Below, piece by piece: positions 1 through 9,427 of a stretch of DNA of 32,577 nucleotides (position 1 is its first letter; every line of letters begins with the position of its first letter). The notes under the pieces are model-generated. The model worked only from the letters and a program-made list of their open reading frames with translations. It did not search any database and was not told where the DNA came from. The position numbers and the translations under genes are program-made. Origin of the DNA: a virus; the IMG/VR virus record IMGVR_UViG_3300042379_000232, positions 1 to 32,577 of that record; one strand, written 5' to 3'.

Positions 1-10
1 TTTTTAAAAG

Positions 11-1003
11 TTACTTACTCCATAAAGTTTCCACTTTAGCCATTAATAAATCCAACATATCTTCATTAGTAGGATTCTTTAGAAACTCTAAAATATCTGA
101 AACATTTCTTCCTAACATTACATTCTGCGATGCTTCATGCAACATACCATCTGGTTTAACAATAATGTATTTATAGAAACTAGCATCTTTAATGATTGAC
201 TTAATTTTTAAATCTTCATTTGACATCTCAGTGTAATCTATAAATGATTTAGCACAACGCTTCTTATCATTATCATAACCTAAACCATTAATGTATTTAT
301 CCATGTTGTCATAGATAACATCTTGTAATGTTTTATTTGTATATTGAGAGCTATTAGCGTCAATATTCTTTGCAATATAGAATAACTTTCTTGGATCTTC
401 TTCTGATAAATCCTGTAAAAGAGCTAATGCTTTATTTCTAAGTTTGCTTATGTTTGTCTTAGTAGCAATAGAATTGATTTGTCTATCTAAATACCACTTT
501 TGTTTTGTACGCTTTGCCTCTTCATAACTTGATGCTACTAATGAGAACCCACCATTTTCAATTGCCTTAACAATAATCAAGTGATCTAAATTTTCTTTAG
601 GATCTAATACCTGATCATCATTGCTTAATTTTAAAAATACTTTTCCCCAAATTTCAGAATTATCTGGTTTAAACATTTCTACTTTAGACCAGAAATCTTT
701 ATCTTCAGGATCTAAATGATTGAATGCTCTTTCTCTTTCAAGCATGCAAATTGTTTCACGAATATCTTTAATAACAGCACTCTTTTTTTCTGGATCTTGT
801 ATTTGTTTTACTTCAGGAGCAAACTCATTAAGACCAGTTAGATACCTTGATTTGCCATTTTGTTCTATAGCTGCAAGGGTTTCTACTTGAAAGGTATTTG
901 GAAATACAACATAATTGTATTTTTCCAAGCCCATGTTCTCTTGATTTGGATCAGTAAAAGTTTTAATACTTACTTTACCGATGTTTTCTAATTTTGTACT
1001 CAT
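11..1003 (-). CDS. Putative virion structural protein downstream of the capsid gene, 330 aa
   Basis: I do not recognise a named domain. The protein is soluble, mixed charge and has no signal peptide or membrane segment. It is the third gene after the major capsid gene, in the place where crAss-like phages keep further head or tail-connector proteins, so a structural role is inferred from position only. I start it at the ATG at 1003, preceded by an A-rich leader; an in-frame TTG ten codons upstream overlaps the promoter region and is unlikely. A terminator hairpin (1046-1067) and a TAnnTTTG promoter (1031-1038) lie just upstream, so the gene appears to start its own transcript. The stop lies 11 bases from the window edge. 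Confidence 0.75.
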   Translation of the reverse strand: MSTKLENIGKVSIKTFTDPNQENMGLEKYNYVVFPNTFQVETLAAIEQNGKSRYLTGLNEFAPEVKQIQDPEKKSAVIKDIRETICMLERERAFNHLDPEDKDFWSKVEMFKPDNSEIWGKVFLKLSNDDQVLDPKENLDHLIIVKAIENGGFSLVASSYEEAKRTKQKWYLDRQINSIATKTNISKLRNKALALLQDLSEEDPRKLFYIAKNIDANSSQYTNKTLQDVIYDNMDKYINGLGYDNDKKRCAKSFIDYTEMSNEDLKIKSIIKDASFYKYIIVKPDGMLHEASQNVMLGRNVSDILEFLKNPTNEDMLDLLMAKVETLWSK

Positions 1004-1030
1004 TTTTGGTTGGTTTATTTTTATGACTGA

Positions 1031-1038
1031 CAAATATA
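1031..1038 (-). promoter_or_regulatory. Candidate promoter -7 element TATATTTG
   Basis: On the minus strand TATATTTG matches the Bacteroidota -7 consensus TAnnTTTG. It sits directly after a terminator T-tract and 27 bases before the ATG at 1003. I see no clear -33 TTG. The context TTATTATATTTGT is shared with the element at 12313-12320. Confidence 0.55.
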
Positions 1039-1040
1039 AT

Positions 1041-1067
1041 AAAAAGCAGCTTCATTTCTAAAGCTGC
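1041..1067 (-). terminator. Rho-independent terminator after the 85-aa gene
   Basis: Minus-strand hairpin with 7-bp arms GCAGCTT and AAGCTGC and an 8-nt loop, followed by TTTTT. It ends the transcript of the 85-aa gene, and its T-tract runs into the promoter of the next gene. Confidence 0.75.
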
Positions 1068-1078
1068 CCTCTACCTTT

Positions 1079-1336
1079 CTAGGATAATGCTAATATCAAA
1101 GCATTTAATTTTGCTTCAATCTTAAGTAATCTTGCCTCAACTTCTGTTCTCAATGGAACAACTGTTGTAGCAACTAATGCTGATTGTGCTGGTAAAACCC
1201 CAACTGCTTCAACATCTGCTTTAATTAAACGAACTGCTTCATTTACATGAGCAATACGCGCCAAAGCTGCTTCAGCATATGTTGATCTTTTCAATACTGG
1301 ATCTGGACTTGATACACTTACTTTAATTTCTGCCAT
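1079..1336 (-). CDS. Small Ala/Val-rich protein after the capsid gene, 85 aa
   Basis: A short protein rich in Ala, Val, Leu and Glu, predicted mostly helical, with heptad-like spacing in the second half (around EVEARLLKIEAKLNALIL). No family is recognised. The start is the ATG at 1336; a GTG ten codons upstream lies inside the terminator hairpin and is rejected. The gene is bracketed by two hairpins (1353-1380 upstream, 1046-1067 downstream), so it is probably transcribed by read-through from the capsid gene at a reduced level. A small head accessory or trimerising protein is a guess from position; function is unknown. Confidence 0.65.
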   Translation of the reverse strand: MAEIKVSVSSPDPVLKRSTYAEAALARIAHVNEAVRLIKADVEAVGVLPAQSALVATTVVPLRTEVEARLLKIEAKLNALILALS

Positions 1337-1346
1337 GGTATTTAAT

Positions 1347-1380
1347 TTTAAAAGAGAGAAGGACACTGATGTCCCTCTCT
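1347..1380 (-). terminator. Hairpin terminator or attenuator after the major capsid gene
   Basis: Minus-strand hairpin with arms AGAGAGGGACA and TGTCCTTCTCTCT (11 pairs, 2-nt bulge, TCAG loop) followed by TTTTAAAA. It lies between the major capsid stop (1399) and the 85-aa gene. It probably insulates or attenuates the abundant capsid transcript and protects its 3' end. Confidence 0.7.
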
Positions 1381-1398
1381 CTTAATTTATTTTAAAAA

Positions 1399-3015
1399 TT
1401 ATAATGATCCACCAGTGATTGGGTTTCTCATAACAATTTTCAATACTTTAGTAGGATCTTCTACTTTGATTGCAGGCATAGCTTGCGTCATGTAGATTTG
1501 GTATCCATTGAAGTTACCTGAAGAAGCAAACCCTTGAGTTCTTCCCATGTAATCCATAGAACCATTTACATATCGCCATACTAAGTCTTTGTTCCAAGAA
1601 CATTTCAACAATTTAATGTTGTCTTGTCCATTCTCAGTAATATCAAAGATGATAAATGAGTAAGAAGAAATACGGAAACCATCAATGATTGGGTTTTCAA
1701 TCTCATTGTTTTGCAAGTTATCAAATGCAGGATTCAAAACAAACTTAACATTTGCCAAGAAAGGAATTGTATAACTTGTGAAAGAGAAACCATAAGACAA
1801 GTCCATTCCTGAACCTTTAACAGCATCCAATTCTTTTGCATTCAAGATCAAACCAGATGCAACAGCTTCACGATTAATTGCCTCATTGATCATTCTCATT
1901 CCACCCATACCTGTTTGAACAATAAGTTCACGCTTAGGATCTGGACCTTGGAAATCAACTTTACCATTGAAGAAATTGAAAATCTCTGAACGGAAGATGT
2001 CAAGACGGAAATCAGATTTGTTGTATACATGCTTGTAAGACAAGTCTAATTGTTTCCACAAACCTACAGATAAACGTAAATCATCTGGACCATCTTGCTT
2101 GATACGTCCACCTTTACCCCACATAAGGTATGTTTCAATATCATAAGCAATTTTAGACAAGTGAGCAGCTTCTAATTTAGTAATGAAAGAACGAACCAAG
2201 TTTCCATTGTCCATTGCCTTCTTTACATAACCTTGACCTTTAGCAGCAACCATTCCTTCTAAAGTATTGATAGATGGATCCATTGATGTATCAAAGTTTT
2301 TCCAAATTTCAGTAACTGGAATAGAACCATCAGCTTGCATTCCACCTTTTTCCATCAACTTCACTTTAGAAGAGATAGTATAGTGAACGTGAGCATCAGC
2401 ATTACCTACATAGTTATAGAATTCACGACTTGTGTGAGTCATAGAAAGATCAGAATATCTTTCACCATATTCACCACGCGCAGAACCTACTCTAAAGAAG
2501 TAAGTGTTGTTTGCCAAGAAACGGTTATCAAATGTTCCTGTAGAATCATTGTTTGGCATTTGAACAGTATAGATAAATCCATCACCCATGTCAAGGATGT
2601 CTTCATCTGTAATGTAAAGTTCTTTACCGTTGAACTTATCATAAGTGATAATATCACCATGACCAAATACACGCTTGTTCATTTTGATTTTGAACGGAGT
2701 TCCATCAATACCTTTAGATGTATTTTGTGGATCAAGATCTTCCATAATAAAAGGAAGTTCTTCAGATACAGGTGTTGACCACTTGTATTCACCTCTTGGG
2801 TGGTTAACCTCAATTACATTCTTTCCATTAAAAGAAGACATCTGATATAAAGGCATCTCAACTTTCTTAACTTGTGCCCACAATTCAATTGGTCCCAAAT
2901 CATCCGGCTGTGCGTCTTTCATCAAATTCATCAAGTGGTAAGAATCCACGTGAGAGCTTGCTGTGTAATGATTGTCCCGAAGGAACATACCATTATTTAA
3001 AACTGGAGTACTCAT
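1399..3015 (-). CDS. Major capsid protein (crAss-like), 538 aa
   Basis: Inferred major capsid protein forming the icosahedral head. The call rests on overall resemblance to crAss-like capsid proteins (for example the KIKMNKRVFGHGDIITYD region near residues 107-126 and the aromatic-rich C-terminal half), on its length and on its place after terminase, portal and an acidic 423-aa protein. No catalytic motif is expected. The ATG at 3015 follows an AAAT microsatellite leader suited to high translation in Bacteroidota. The downstream hairpin at 1353-1380 is typical of a highly expressed structural gene. Codon use seems more polished (more C/G third positions) than in neighbours, consistent with strong expression. 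Remaining doubt is family-level only. Confidence 0.85.
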   Translation of the reverse strand: MSTPVLNNGMFLRDNHYTASSHVDSYHLMNLMKDAQPDDLGPIELWAQVKKVEMPLYQMSSFNGKNVIEVNHPRGEYKWSTPVSEELPFIMEDLDPQNTSKGIDGTPFKIKMNKRVFGHGDIITYDKFNGKELYITDEDILDMGDGFIYTVQMPNNDSTGTFDNRFLANNTYFFRVGSARGEYGERYSDLSMTHTSREFYNYVGNADAHVHYTISSKVKLMEKGGMQADGSIPVTEIWKNFDTSMDPSINTLEGMVAAKGQGYVKKAMDNGNLVRSFITKLEAAHLSKIAYDIETYLMWGKGGRIKQDGPDDLRLSVGLWKQLDLSYKHVYNKSDFRLDIFRSEIFNFFNGKVDFQGPDPKRELIVQTGMGGMRMINEAINREAVASGLILNAKELDAVKGSGMDLSYGFSFTSYTIPFLANVKFVLNPAFDNLQNNEIENPIIDGFRISSYSFIIFDITENGQDNIKLLKCSWNKDLVWRYVNGSMDYMGRTQGFASSGNFNGYQIYMTQAMPAIKVEDPTKVLKIVMRNPITGGSL

Positions 3016-3017
3016 TT

Positions 3018-3044
3018 GTTTTTATTTATTTATTTATTTATTTA
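3018..3044 (-). promoter_or_regulatory. AAAT-repeat translation leader of the major capsid gene
   Basis: The minus strand upstream of the capsid ATG is a run of about five to six AAAT units ending in AAAACAA before ATG, with no Shine-Dalgarno sequence. In Bacteroidota, A-rich unstructured leaders take the place of Shine-Dalgarno sites; this one is unusually regular and could also vary in length by slippage. Confidence 0.55.
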
Positions 3045-3049
3045 CACTT

Positions 3050-4321
3050 TTATCTGGAGAATAAAGATTTCCCTTGTCTTTTAAGAGGTTCTCTTTTACT
3101 AGTTACTCTTCCAGCACTTGAATTTTGTTCCCCAATGCCTGTTGATGATGAATTTCTTGAAGCTTCTTCTGTTCTTAATTGACGAACAGTATTTGAATTA
3201 GCAACATTAGCACCAAGTTGTTTTACAGAATTTCTATAATTAACTGGATCAGCTAATAACCACAATGCTTCTGCAACCAATGAAGGATTTGCTTTTTCGC
3301 CAAACTGATGCTCTTCAAGTAAGTAACCTAATGCATTTGTAGGATTACCTTTTGAATCTTGGTACTTAGTAGCATCTGTTAAACCATAGTATAACATTGT
3401 TTGCACTTTGTTATTAATTGGAATACCATTTAGGTTATTTGCATTTAGAGTGTTGTAAACAACATCATGATACTTCTTTTCCATTTCATTTTTACGAGTC
3501 TGTGCTGACTGTTGATCTTTCAATCTTTTTTCAATCACTTCTGCTTGTTTAGCATCCAACTTAGGTTTATACCTTTCAGCATATTTCTCTAAGTCTCCTC
3601 GGTCTTTTAAAACAGAAATCTCATCTTCAATATCTTCAGCTGAACCAAAGTTGGTTACATTTAAATATTGTCTAGCAATAACTTCCTGGTCTTCCTCATT
3701 CTTAACATCTAAATCAAATGTCTCTTGAGCTTTAGCAAGCTGACTAAATACAGATTTAATGTCTTGTCCACCATTTAATGCATAATGAATAACAGCTTGA
3801 ACTTCTTCAGGCAACTGTTGAAACAATTGTACCGGTGCATTCTGTGCTACCTCATTTGTTTGTGAATCAATGTTTGCTTGAATTAACTCTTCAAAGTCAT
3901 CAACAGTATAATCTGTCAATGGCTTGCCATCATTAAATGGCTGCAGTACACCTTTATCAATTAAGCGTGTAGCTGCTTCAATCATTGCATCCTTTGTCAA
4001 TCTTGGGCGACCACCTTTATTTGGTTGTTCAGAATCTTCTTCTTCTTCATTATCATTCAATGGTGCATCTGCTAAAGCTGAAGCTACTGCTTTTGCAACT
4101 TCAATATCTTTAACTGCATCCAAATCATCATCACCAATTTCATCTAGGAACGATATGTCAACTTTATCAGATTTTAATACAGATGGTTTAGATTCTGTCG
4201 GAGCTATAATTGAACTTGCCGATGGAATACCTAATAGATCATCTAAGTTATCAAAATCTACTTCCTCTACCGCTGTAGTGGAAGCTGTTGCAGCAGCTGC
4301 TGCTTTTTCTTCATCTGTCAT
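3050..4321 (-). CDS. Candidate scaffold or head-assembly protein, 423 aa
   Basis: Lies between portal and major capsid genes, the usual place of a scaffolding protein or fused scaffold/protease. The N-terminal third is low-complexity and acidic (EEVDFDNLDDLLG; DNEEEEDSEQ around residue 94), the middle is helix-rich with charged coiled-coil stretches (about residues 215-285), and the C-terminus is basic and Ser-rich (KREPLKRQGKSLF). Such charge polarity is typical of scaffolds that bind the capsid floor by a basic tail. No protease motif is evident. The start is the ATG at 4321 after an A-rich leader. The scaffold role is inferred from context and composition, not homology. Confidence 0.7.
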   Translation of the reverse strand: MTDEEKAAAAATASTTAVEEVDFDNLDDLLGIPSASSIIAPTESKPSVLKSDKVDISFLDEIGDDDLDAVKDIEVAKAVASALADAPLNDNEEEEDSEQPNKGGRPRLTKDAMIEAATRLIDKGVLQPFNDGKPLTDYTVDDFEELIQANIDSQTNEVAQNAPVQLFQQLPEEVQAVIHYALNGGQDIKSVFSQLAKAQETFDLDVKNEEDQEVIARQYLNVTNFGSAEDIEDEISVLKDRGDLEKYAERYKPKLDAKQAEVIEKRLKDQQSAQTRKNEMEKKYHDVVYNTLNANNLNGIPINNKVQTMLYYGLTDATKYQDSKGNPTNALGYLLEEHQFGEKANPSLVAEALWLLADPVNYRNSVKQLGANVANSNTVRQLRTEEASRNSSSTGIGEQNSSAGRVTSKREPLKRQGKSLFSR

Positions 4322-4359
4322 TTTTTTTGGTTTTTGGTACTGACTATAAATAATATAAG

Positions 4360-4367
4360 CAAATTTA
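4360..4367 (-). promoter_or_regulatory. Possible promoter before the scaffold/capsid pair (TAAATTTG)
   Basis: In the 129-base AT-rich gap between portal and the 423-aa gene, minus-strand TAAATTTG fits TAnnTTTG, 38 bases before the ATG at 4321. No clear -33 partner. This would allow extra transcription of the scaffold and capsid genes. Confidence 0.3.
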
Positions 4368-4450
4368 TTGAAATGTAAATAATATTTGTTTAACTATTTT
4401 TGATTAACAATTTTATTTTTTGCATAATATAGTTATAACATATAAATTAT

Positions 4451-7186
4451 TTACTTATTAGGTTTTTTCTGATCAAATCTATTTTTGTTTTCTCTTGCTA
4501 TTGCAAATTCAGTTTGCTTATTTTGAGAATCAACTAATAGTTTTTCTCTTTCAAGATCTAATTTCTGTTGACCAAGATCTGCTTTATTTGTTTCCTTCTC
4601 ACGATTAAAGTTCATAGTATCAAGATATTGCTCAGATTGCTTAACTTCTTTTAAAGTATCAGTAAAGTCTGACTGCATGTTCTGGTTAATATCTTGTTGA
4701 GCACCATAACCGGCAGCTTTAATTTCTGCTTCAAGTAATCTTGATCTACGGTCTTTCTCTTTTTCTCTAGACTCATGATCCATTTCCATTTGCTTTTCAG
4801 CTTTCTTAGCTTGAATCTCAGCTTCCTGCGCTTGTTGTGCAGCTTGCATGTCTTGATTTCTTTTTTCTTCAGCTTTATCTTCTATTGCTTTTAATGCAAC
4901 ATTGATTGTTCCTAAAGAATCTGATTGCATAAGTTTTCCTAAATCATATACTGAAGCACCCGTAGTATTATTATTCATAAAGACTTGCTTCAATTGGTCA
5001 AGCAAACTTCTATTGTTAGCATTGGTTTGGCAGAATACATTTAAGTCAACTAATAACAAGTCTGTACCATTAATCTCAAAGTTAGTTCTTTCATCAGCAG
5101 AGATCATTCCTTGCAATCTAACAGATGATTTATTTGAATGGTAGTATTGTGCTAAGTCAGTTCTCATTGCATGCACACGAGGCATTAAATGATCACTGTG
5201 CTGAATAAAGTATGTTTCTGTTTGAGCATAAGAACCACTTACTGCTTGTTCTACTCCAGTTGCTGTATTTGTCTGGCCAAGTTGTTGTCCCATACGTTGA
5301 GGATTTAATCCTACAACTTCCATACATTGTTGCTTAAAGTAGTTAGCTAACTGTATTCTTGACATTAATCTACTTGATTGCTCTAAGTTTAATACTTGAT
5401 AATGTTGGAAATTAGTTGCACTTTCTGTGTTAGCTATAGAAGGATCTAATGGCAACATACTAAAATCTTTCATTGCCATATATGCTTTAGAAAGATTATT
5501 CTTACCCCAGTCTTCACCCATTGAGTGTTTTGGAATTGCATTCTGGTCAAGTACAATTACAGAACCTAGTTCATCCACTAATATATCTGCAATTTGATTG
5601 TTACAAATATTGTATCCAATTTGAGCCGGCTTCATTAAATCTACCAAAGAAGTTGACTTTGTGTTTCTATCTGAAAAGACTTTTCCTTCAATTGGCAATT
5701 TAGCACCATACATTGTTTTGTCTCCTCTAAATTGAAACTTTAATGCTCCCGGTTTCTTTCTATCAATACCAAGATAAATTGGATCAAAATCTGAATCTGT
5801 TTCTGTATTAAAGATTGTTCTATTGTTTCCAATCTTGACACCACCCCATGTTTGATTAATCCAAAACCAATCTATATGGTCACCAAATATTAAGTTGTCA
5901 CCGGTTTCTTTTTTCTCAAATACTTTATTGTAAACCGGTTTTGTAGTAACAACATAATTTTCATCAATTATTTCTGTTATTACTGCACCATTCTCATCTA
6001 TCTTAGTTAACTGTCCAACACGTCTTTGTGTCTTCCAATAAGATGTTGATACTCTCAATAACTCAACTGTATGTAAGTTACCAGCATGTTCACTTTGTCC
6101 AACAATGTATGAAACAACATCATGTGGATCATGAGCATTTTCAACAAAAGATAAGTGTCGTTTCATATCAACACCAGTTCTTCTGTTAGAATCTAAACTT
6201 TCATCTGTATTGTATAATGAACCATCATTAGGAATACCATCTACCATGTATCTTGCTGATCTTGCAGGATGCAAAAGTTCAAGTGATTCTAATTGCTCTG
6301 CTGTCATTAAGTAACCATACTTATCAACTACATCAGATATAGTTAACATGTCAACCCAACCGGCCCAATTGCCTTGTGAGATATAGTGTACATTTGGTGA
6401 CTTATGATAAAAAGTTAAAGCTGGATTTAACAAATCAATATTATAATCATCTTCTAACATTTTGAAATGCCAAAACTCGCTATCAGTTATAAGGGAATCT
6501 CTAAAAGCAAGTTCTTCCATTTCATCCATGCGAAATCTATTGACATCAATTGCATGTTGTTTAACTGCCCATTTCTCTGCCAGAGTTTGATATTTTTTAG
6601 AATAAAATTCTTCAATCTCAGGTAGTTTCTTTAATGCTTCAGGATCAAGTTGTTGCTGTGCTTCTTCTGAATTAGGATCCATTCCCATTTCAACCATCTT
6701 AGCAACTAACTTTTGTTGTGCATATTCTAAAAGAACCTTACTAATATCTTCAGTTTTCTTTTCCATGATTTCATTATAAGAATACTCATCAATTGCTCTA
6801 TAGTCAATCTTGGTATTTCTTTTAGCAAACTCAGAAACCATGGTATTAATAATGTTTGGAATTATTGGATAGAACTTTAACTCCAATGCTTCGTTTTGGC
6901 CTTCTGTTAAAACATCAACCATTTCCATCATTTCATTTTCAACAGTAGGAATGTAATCTGTTTTATCAATAGTTCCTTTTGCAAGTTTATAATTTTTCAT
7001 TATCCGTCTTGCCTTTGACATGATTTGCTTTATGCCTTGCCACTCTAACCAATCAAGGTTATGCTTAGACCACTCATCATCTTTTTCATCAGCTGGGATA
7101 AATTGGATTGGTTGAGTAAAAACACCAAATCTATTCTTTTTGGTTTTTTTACCTTTCTTAAAATCCATTGCATTTAAAACTTCCAT
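4451..7186 (-). CDS. Portal protein (crAss-like), 911 aa
   Basis: Inferred dodecameric portal at the head vertex through which DNA is packaged and ejected. Size, position directly after the large terminase, and the general pattern of large crAss-like portals support this. The N-terminus is basic and Lys-rich; a helical charged region spans about 60-215; the centre (about 230-700) carries the mixed wing/stem region; a long Gln/Lys/Glu-rich coiled coil fills about 780-895 (QAAQQAQEAEIQAKKAEKQ), fitting an extended barrel or tail-tube contact. The ATG at 7186 is 16 bases after the terminase stop in the same operon; a second ATG at codon 7 is an alternative start. Confidence 0.85.
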   Translation of the reverse strand: MEVLNAMDFKKGKKTKKNRFGVFTQPIQFIPADEKDDEWSKHNLDWLEWQGIKQIMSKARRIMKNYKLAKGTIDKTDYIPTVENEMMEMVDVLTEGQNEALELKFYPIIPNIINTMVSEFAKRNTKIDYRAIDEYSYNEIMEKKTEDISKVLLEYAQQKLVAKMVEMGMDPNSEEAQQQLDPEALKKLPEIEEFYSKKYQTLAEKWAVKQHAIDVNRFRMDEMEELAFRDSLITDSEFWHFKMLEDDYNIDLLNPALTFYHKSPNVHYISQGNWAGWVDMLTISDVVDKYGYLMTAEQLESLELLHPARSARYMVDGIPNDGSLYNTDESLDSNRRTGVDMKRHLSFVENAHDPHDVVSYIVGQSEHAGNLHTVELLRVSTSYWKTQRRVGQLTKIDENGAVITEIIDENYVVTTKPVYNKVFEKKETGDNLIFGDHIDWFWINQTWGGVKIGNNRTIFNTETDSDFDPIYLGIDRKKPGALKFQFRGDKTMYGAKLPIEGKVFSDRNTKSTSLVDLMKPAQIGYNICNNQIADILVDELGSVIVLDQNAIPKHSMGEDWGKNNLSKAYMAMKDFSMLPLDPSIANTESATNFQHYQVLNLEQSSRLMSRIQLANYFKQQCMEVVGLNPQRMGQQLGQTNTATGVEQAVSGSYAQTETYFIQHSDHLMPRVHAMRTDLAQYYHSNKSSVRLQGMISADERTNFEINGTDLLLVDLNVFCQTNANNRSLLDQLKQVFMNNNTTGASVYDLGKLMQSDSLGTINVALKAIEDKAEEKRNQDMQAAQQAQEAEIQAKKAEKQMEMDHESREKEKDRRSRLLEAEIKAAGYGAQQDINQNMQSDFTDTLKEVKQSEQYLDTMNFNREKETNKADLGQQKLDLEREKLLVDSQNKQTEFAIARENKNRFDQKKPNK

Positions 7187-7201
7187 ATCTTTGTTTTATT
7201 A

Positions 7202-9427
7202 TTATCTTAAATTTTTAAAAGGATTTCTAGTTTTCTTCATACCTGAAGAACTATCATTTGATCCCATGTGCCTAAACATACTCTTACTTAATTTATACAA
7301 ATTTTCTGACTTATCCAAATGTTCTTCGTTATCATATTCAACTCTTTTCTTTAATCCTCTACTTGCTTCTTGTATTCTTACAAAAGTAATTAATGCCCCA
7401 AGAGAAATTAATCTATCCACATTGACACCAGGTTGATAATGTTCCATCTCAATCATACACATGTAATCAGGTATTCTTGATATACCATAATGTTTTTTAT
7501 AGACTTTACCCTCATCATCTGTCTCTTCATCCAATTCCTCTCTCAAGTACTCAATTAGATAACTAAGCATAACTGTTTTAAAGATTGTAGAAACATTCCT
7601 CCAACCATATTGTTGAAATTGTGTTTTGGACATCTGTACTTCTTTTGAAAATACAATTTGAGAAGATGGCACTAAATACTTTTGCTTGCGTTTAAACTGC
7701 ATGTATTGTATAAACAAAGGCACGTTATTCTCCACAACAGTCCATGCTTGATACCATTCAATGATTAACTCAAGTCGTTCATGTGTTTTATTAATATCAT
7801 CAAATCTACCACACCATGCTGCTACAACTTTATCTCCTTCAATATAAGTTTCTACATCTCCATTATCACGCACTCTTTGAACTTGCACAGGATTTTTGTA
7901 AACATGTATAGAACATAATGAATCTGAAGTTACAGTTTTACCCTCTGAAACTGGATCGACAGATGCATAGTATGTAGTACAAAAATCTTTCTCATCATCT
8001 GGCTCTTCCCATATCTGTATTGCACCTGACTTATCTTCAGCTGTTTTTTCTGTAGGAAAGATTAGAATTGGTTTCTTGGTTGTTGGTGTAGCAATTATTG
8101 CACCGGTGTTATCATAAGCTAAGTTATAACAACTATAAGGATAGTTTCCTTCTTCAATATCGCGCTTGTGTGACTTAACTAACTCTAATGGAAATAAACT
8201 TTCACCTCTAAAGGCAAATGCTTCTTCCATGTTAGTAGGTCTTTGTGAACAACGAATTTGATATGTTTCAGGATCTAAATCTTTCTTCCATTGTTTTTTT
8301 AATTCTGTTAGTGCTTCTAATGCTTCATCTACAAGTGAATTACCATGAGCATCAATATATGGAGGCATTGACCATTGCTCAGGAATAAATAAACCTGTAT
8401 TTAATACAGTTCCTTTAGAGTCAGACCATTTATTAGGAACTTGGTAAAATCCATTTCCCTTTGCTTTGTACATGTATTTACGCAAAGGTTCACATTGTTT
8501 AAGATCTCCTACTGTTCCTGAAGCTATAAAGTAACCTGTTGTAATTTCACCTGCTTGTAGTGCAGGCAACATAAACTCAAATGTTTTATGCATTGATTTT
8601 GCAATCCCTGCCTCTTCATAAAAGAACAAAGTACATAAACCCCCTACACCGGCAGTATCAGACTGTTCAAAAGATAATGCTTGTAATACACCTTTTCTAC
8701 CTCTTTCAGTTTTTCTGCCGTTCTCAACATACTCAATTTTCTGTTGCCATTCACCAACACCACTTGGATTCATTGGTCTATACCATGCAGTATTTTGATT
8801 TAGAAAGTTTTTGTATTCATTGATCATTTTCCATGTACCATTCACTCCAGTAACATAAGCACTAAGTGATGAACCAATCTTTAATACTGGTCCATATTCA
8901 AACCATAAAACATTTACAAGTTTAGCAGCATGAAAGAAGGATGATCCAAACTGACGCTTTTTTAATATTACACCATGTTCATAATTCAACTCTCCCAGCA
9001 TTTCATATAATGACATGTGGTATTGTGCATCATGTATATCAGGAAAGTCTGTAGTCTTCTTTACTTTATCATTAATAGGTAAGAAGTTAATCCAAAAATA
9101 ATAATCTCTAGGCAAATAGTATTTCTTTTCTCCCTTCCAGAATAATACTCCCTTTCTAGATTTTAATTTTTGATCATCCCAATATGTAATAAAGTCTTTT
9201 GTGTTTTCAGAAGCATCACAAAAATATCCAACTTTTTTAAATTTTAATCCTTGCTTTTGAAATTCTAAAACAATATCATCAAATTCATATTTGCCTGGTT
9301 CTTTAAAGTAATCTTTTTCTAAAGTTTCAAACATGTCCTTACGGGTGTCAAAACTATGAGTTGTCCAAGTACCATTATCCCATAAAGGAATATCTTTGTA
9401 AATATCTCCTAACTTATCATTAATCAT
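7202..9427 (-). CDS. terL: Terminase large subunit (packaging ATPase and nuclease), 741 aa
   Basis: Motor that pumps DNA into the prohead and cuts the concatemer. A deviant Walker A motif appears as KKRQFGSSF at 156-164 (lysine before the glycine, none after it). Walker B is likely TLFFYEEAG at 266-274 with the catalytic Glu in the EE pair. A coupling motif ASGT sits near 302-305. RPTNMEEAF (396-404) is a common landmark before the nuclease domain, whose first acidic residue is likely D491 in YASVDPVSEG. The C-terminal nuclease continues to about residue 690. The gene overlaps the upstream 170-aa gene by 8 bases, and the portal follows after 15 bases. Confidence 0.9.
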   Translation of the reverse strand: MINDKLGDIYKDIPLWDNGTWTTHSFDTRKDMFETLEKDYFKEPGKYEFDDIVLEFQKQGLKFKKVGYFCDASENTKDFITYWDDQKLKSRKGVLFWKGEKKYYLPRDYYFWINFLPINDKVKKTTDFPDIHDAQYHMSLYEMLGELNYEHGVILKKRQFGSSFFHAAKLVNVLWFEYGPVLKIGSSLSAYVTGVNGTWKMINEYKNFLNQNTAWYRPMNPSGVGEWQQKIEYVENGRKTERGRKGVLQALSFEQSDTAGVGGLCTLFFYEEAGIAKSMHKTFEFMLPALQAGEITTGYFIASGTVGDLKQCEPLRKYMYKAKGNGFYQVPNKWSDSKGTVLNTGLFIPEQWSMPPYIDAHGNSLVDEALEALTELKKQWKKDLDPETYQIRCSQRPTNMEEAFAFRGESLFPLELVKSHKRDIEEGNYPYSCYNLAYDNTGAIIATPTTKKPILIFPTEKTAEDKSGAIQIWEEPDDEKDFCTTYYASVDPVSEGKTVTSDSLCSIHVYKNPVQVQRVRDNGDVETYIEGDKVVAAWCGRFDDINKTHERLELIIEWYQAWTVVENNVPLFIQYMQFKRKQKYLVPSSQIVFSKEVQMSKTQFQQYGWRNVSTIFKTVMLSYLIEYLREELDEETDDEGKVYKKHYGISRIPDYMCMIEMEHYQPGVNVDRLISLGALITFVRIQEASRGLKKRVEYDNEEHLDKSENLYKLSKSMFRHMGSNDSSSGMKKTRNPFKNLR

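Noticed and set aside
2335-2778. Long plus-strand frame inside the major capsid gene
   Set aside because: Shadow of the capsid frame; composition Cys/Ile/Ser-biased, no leader or context.
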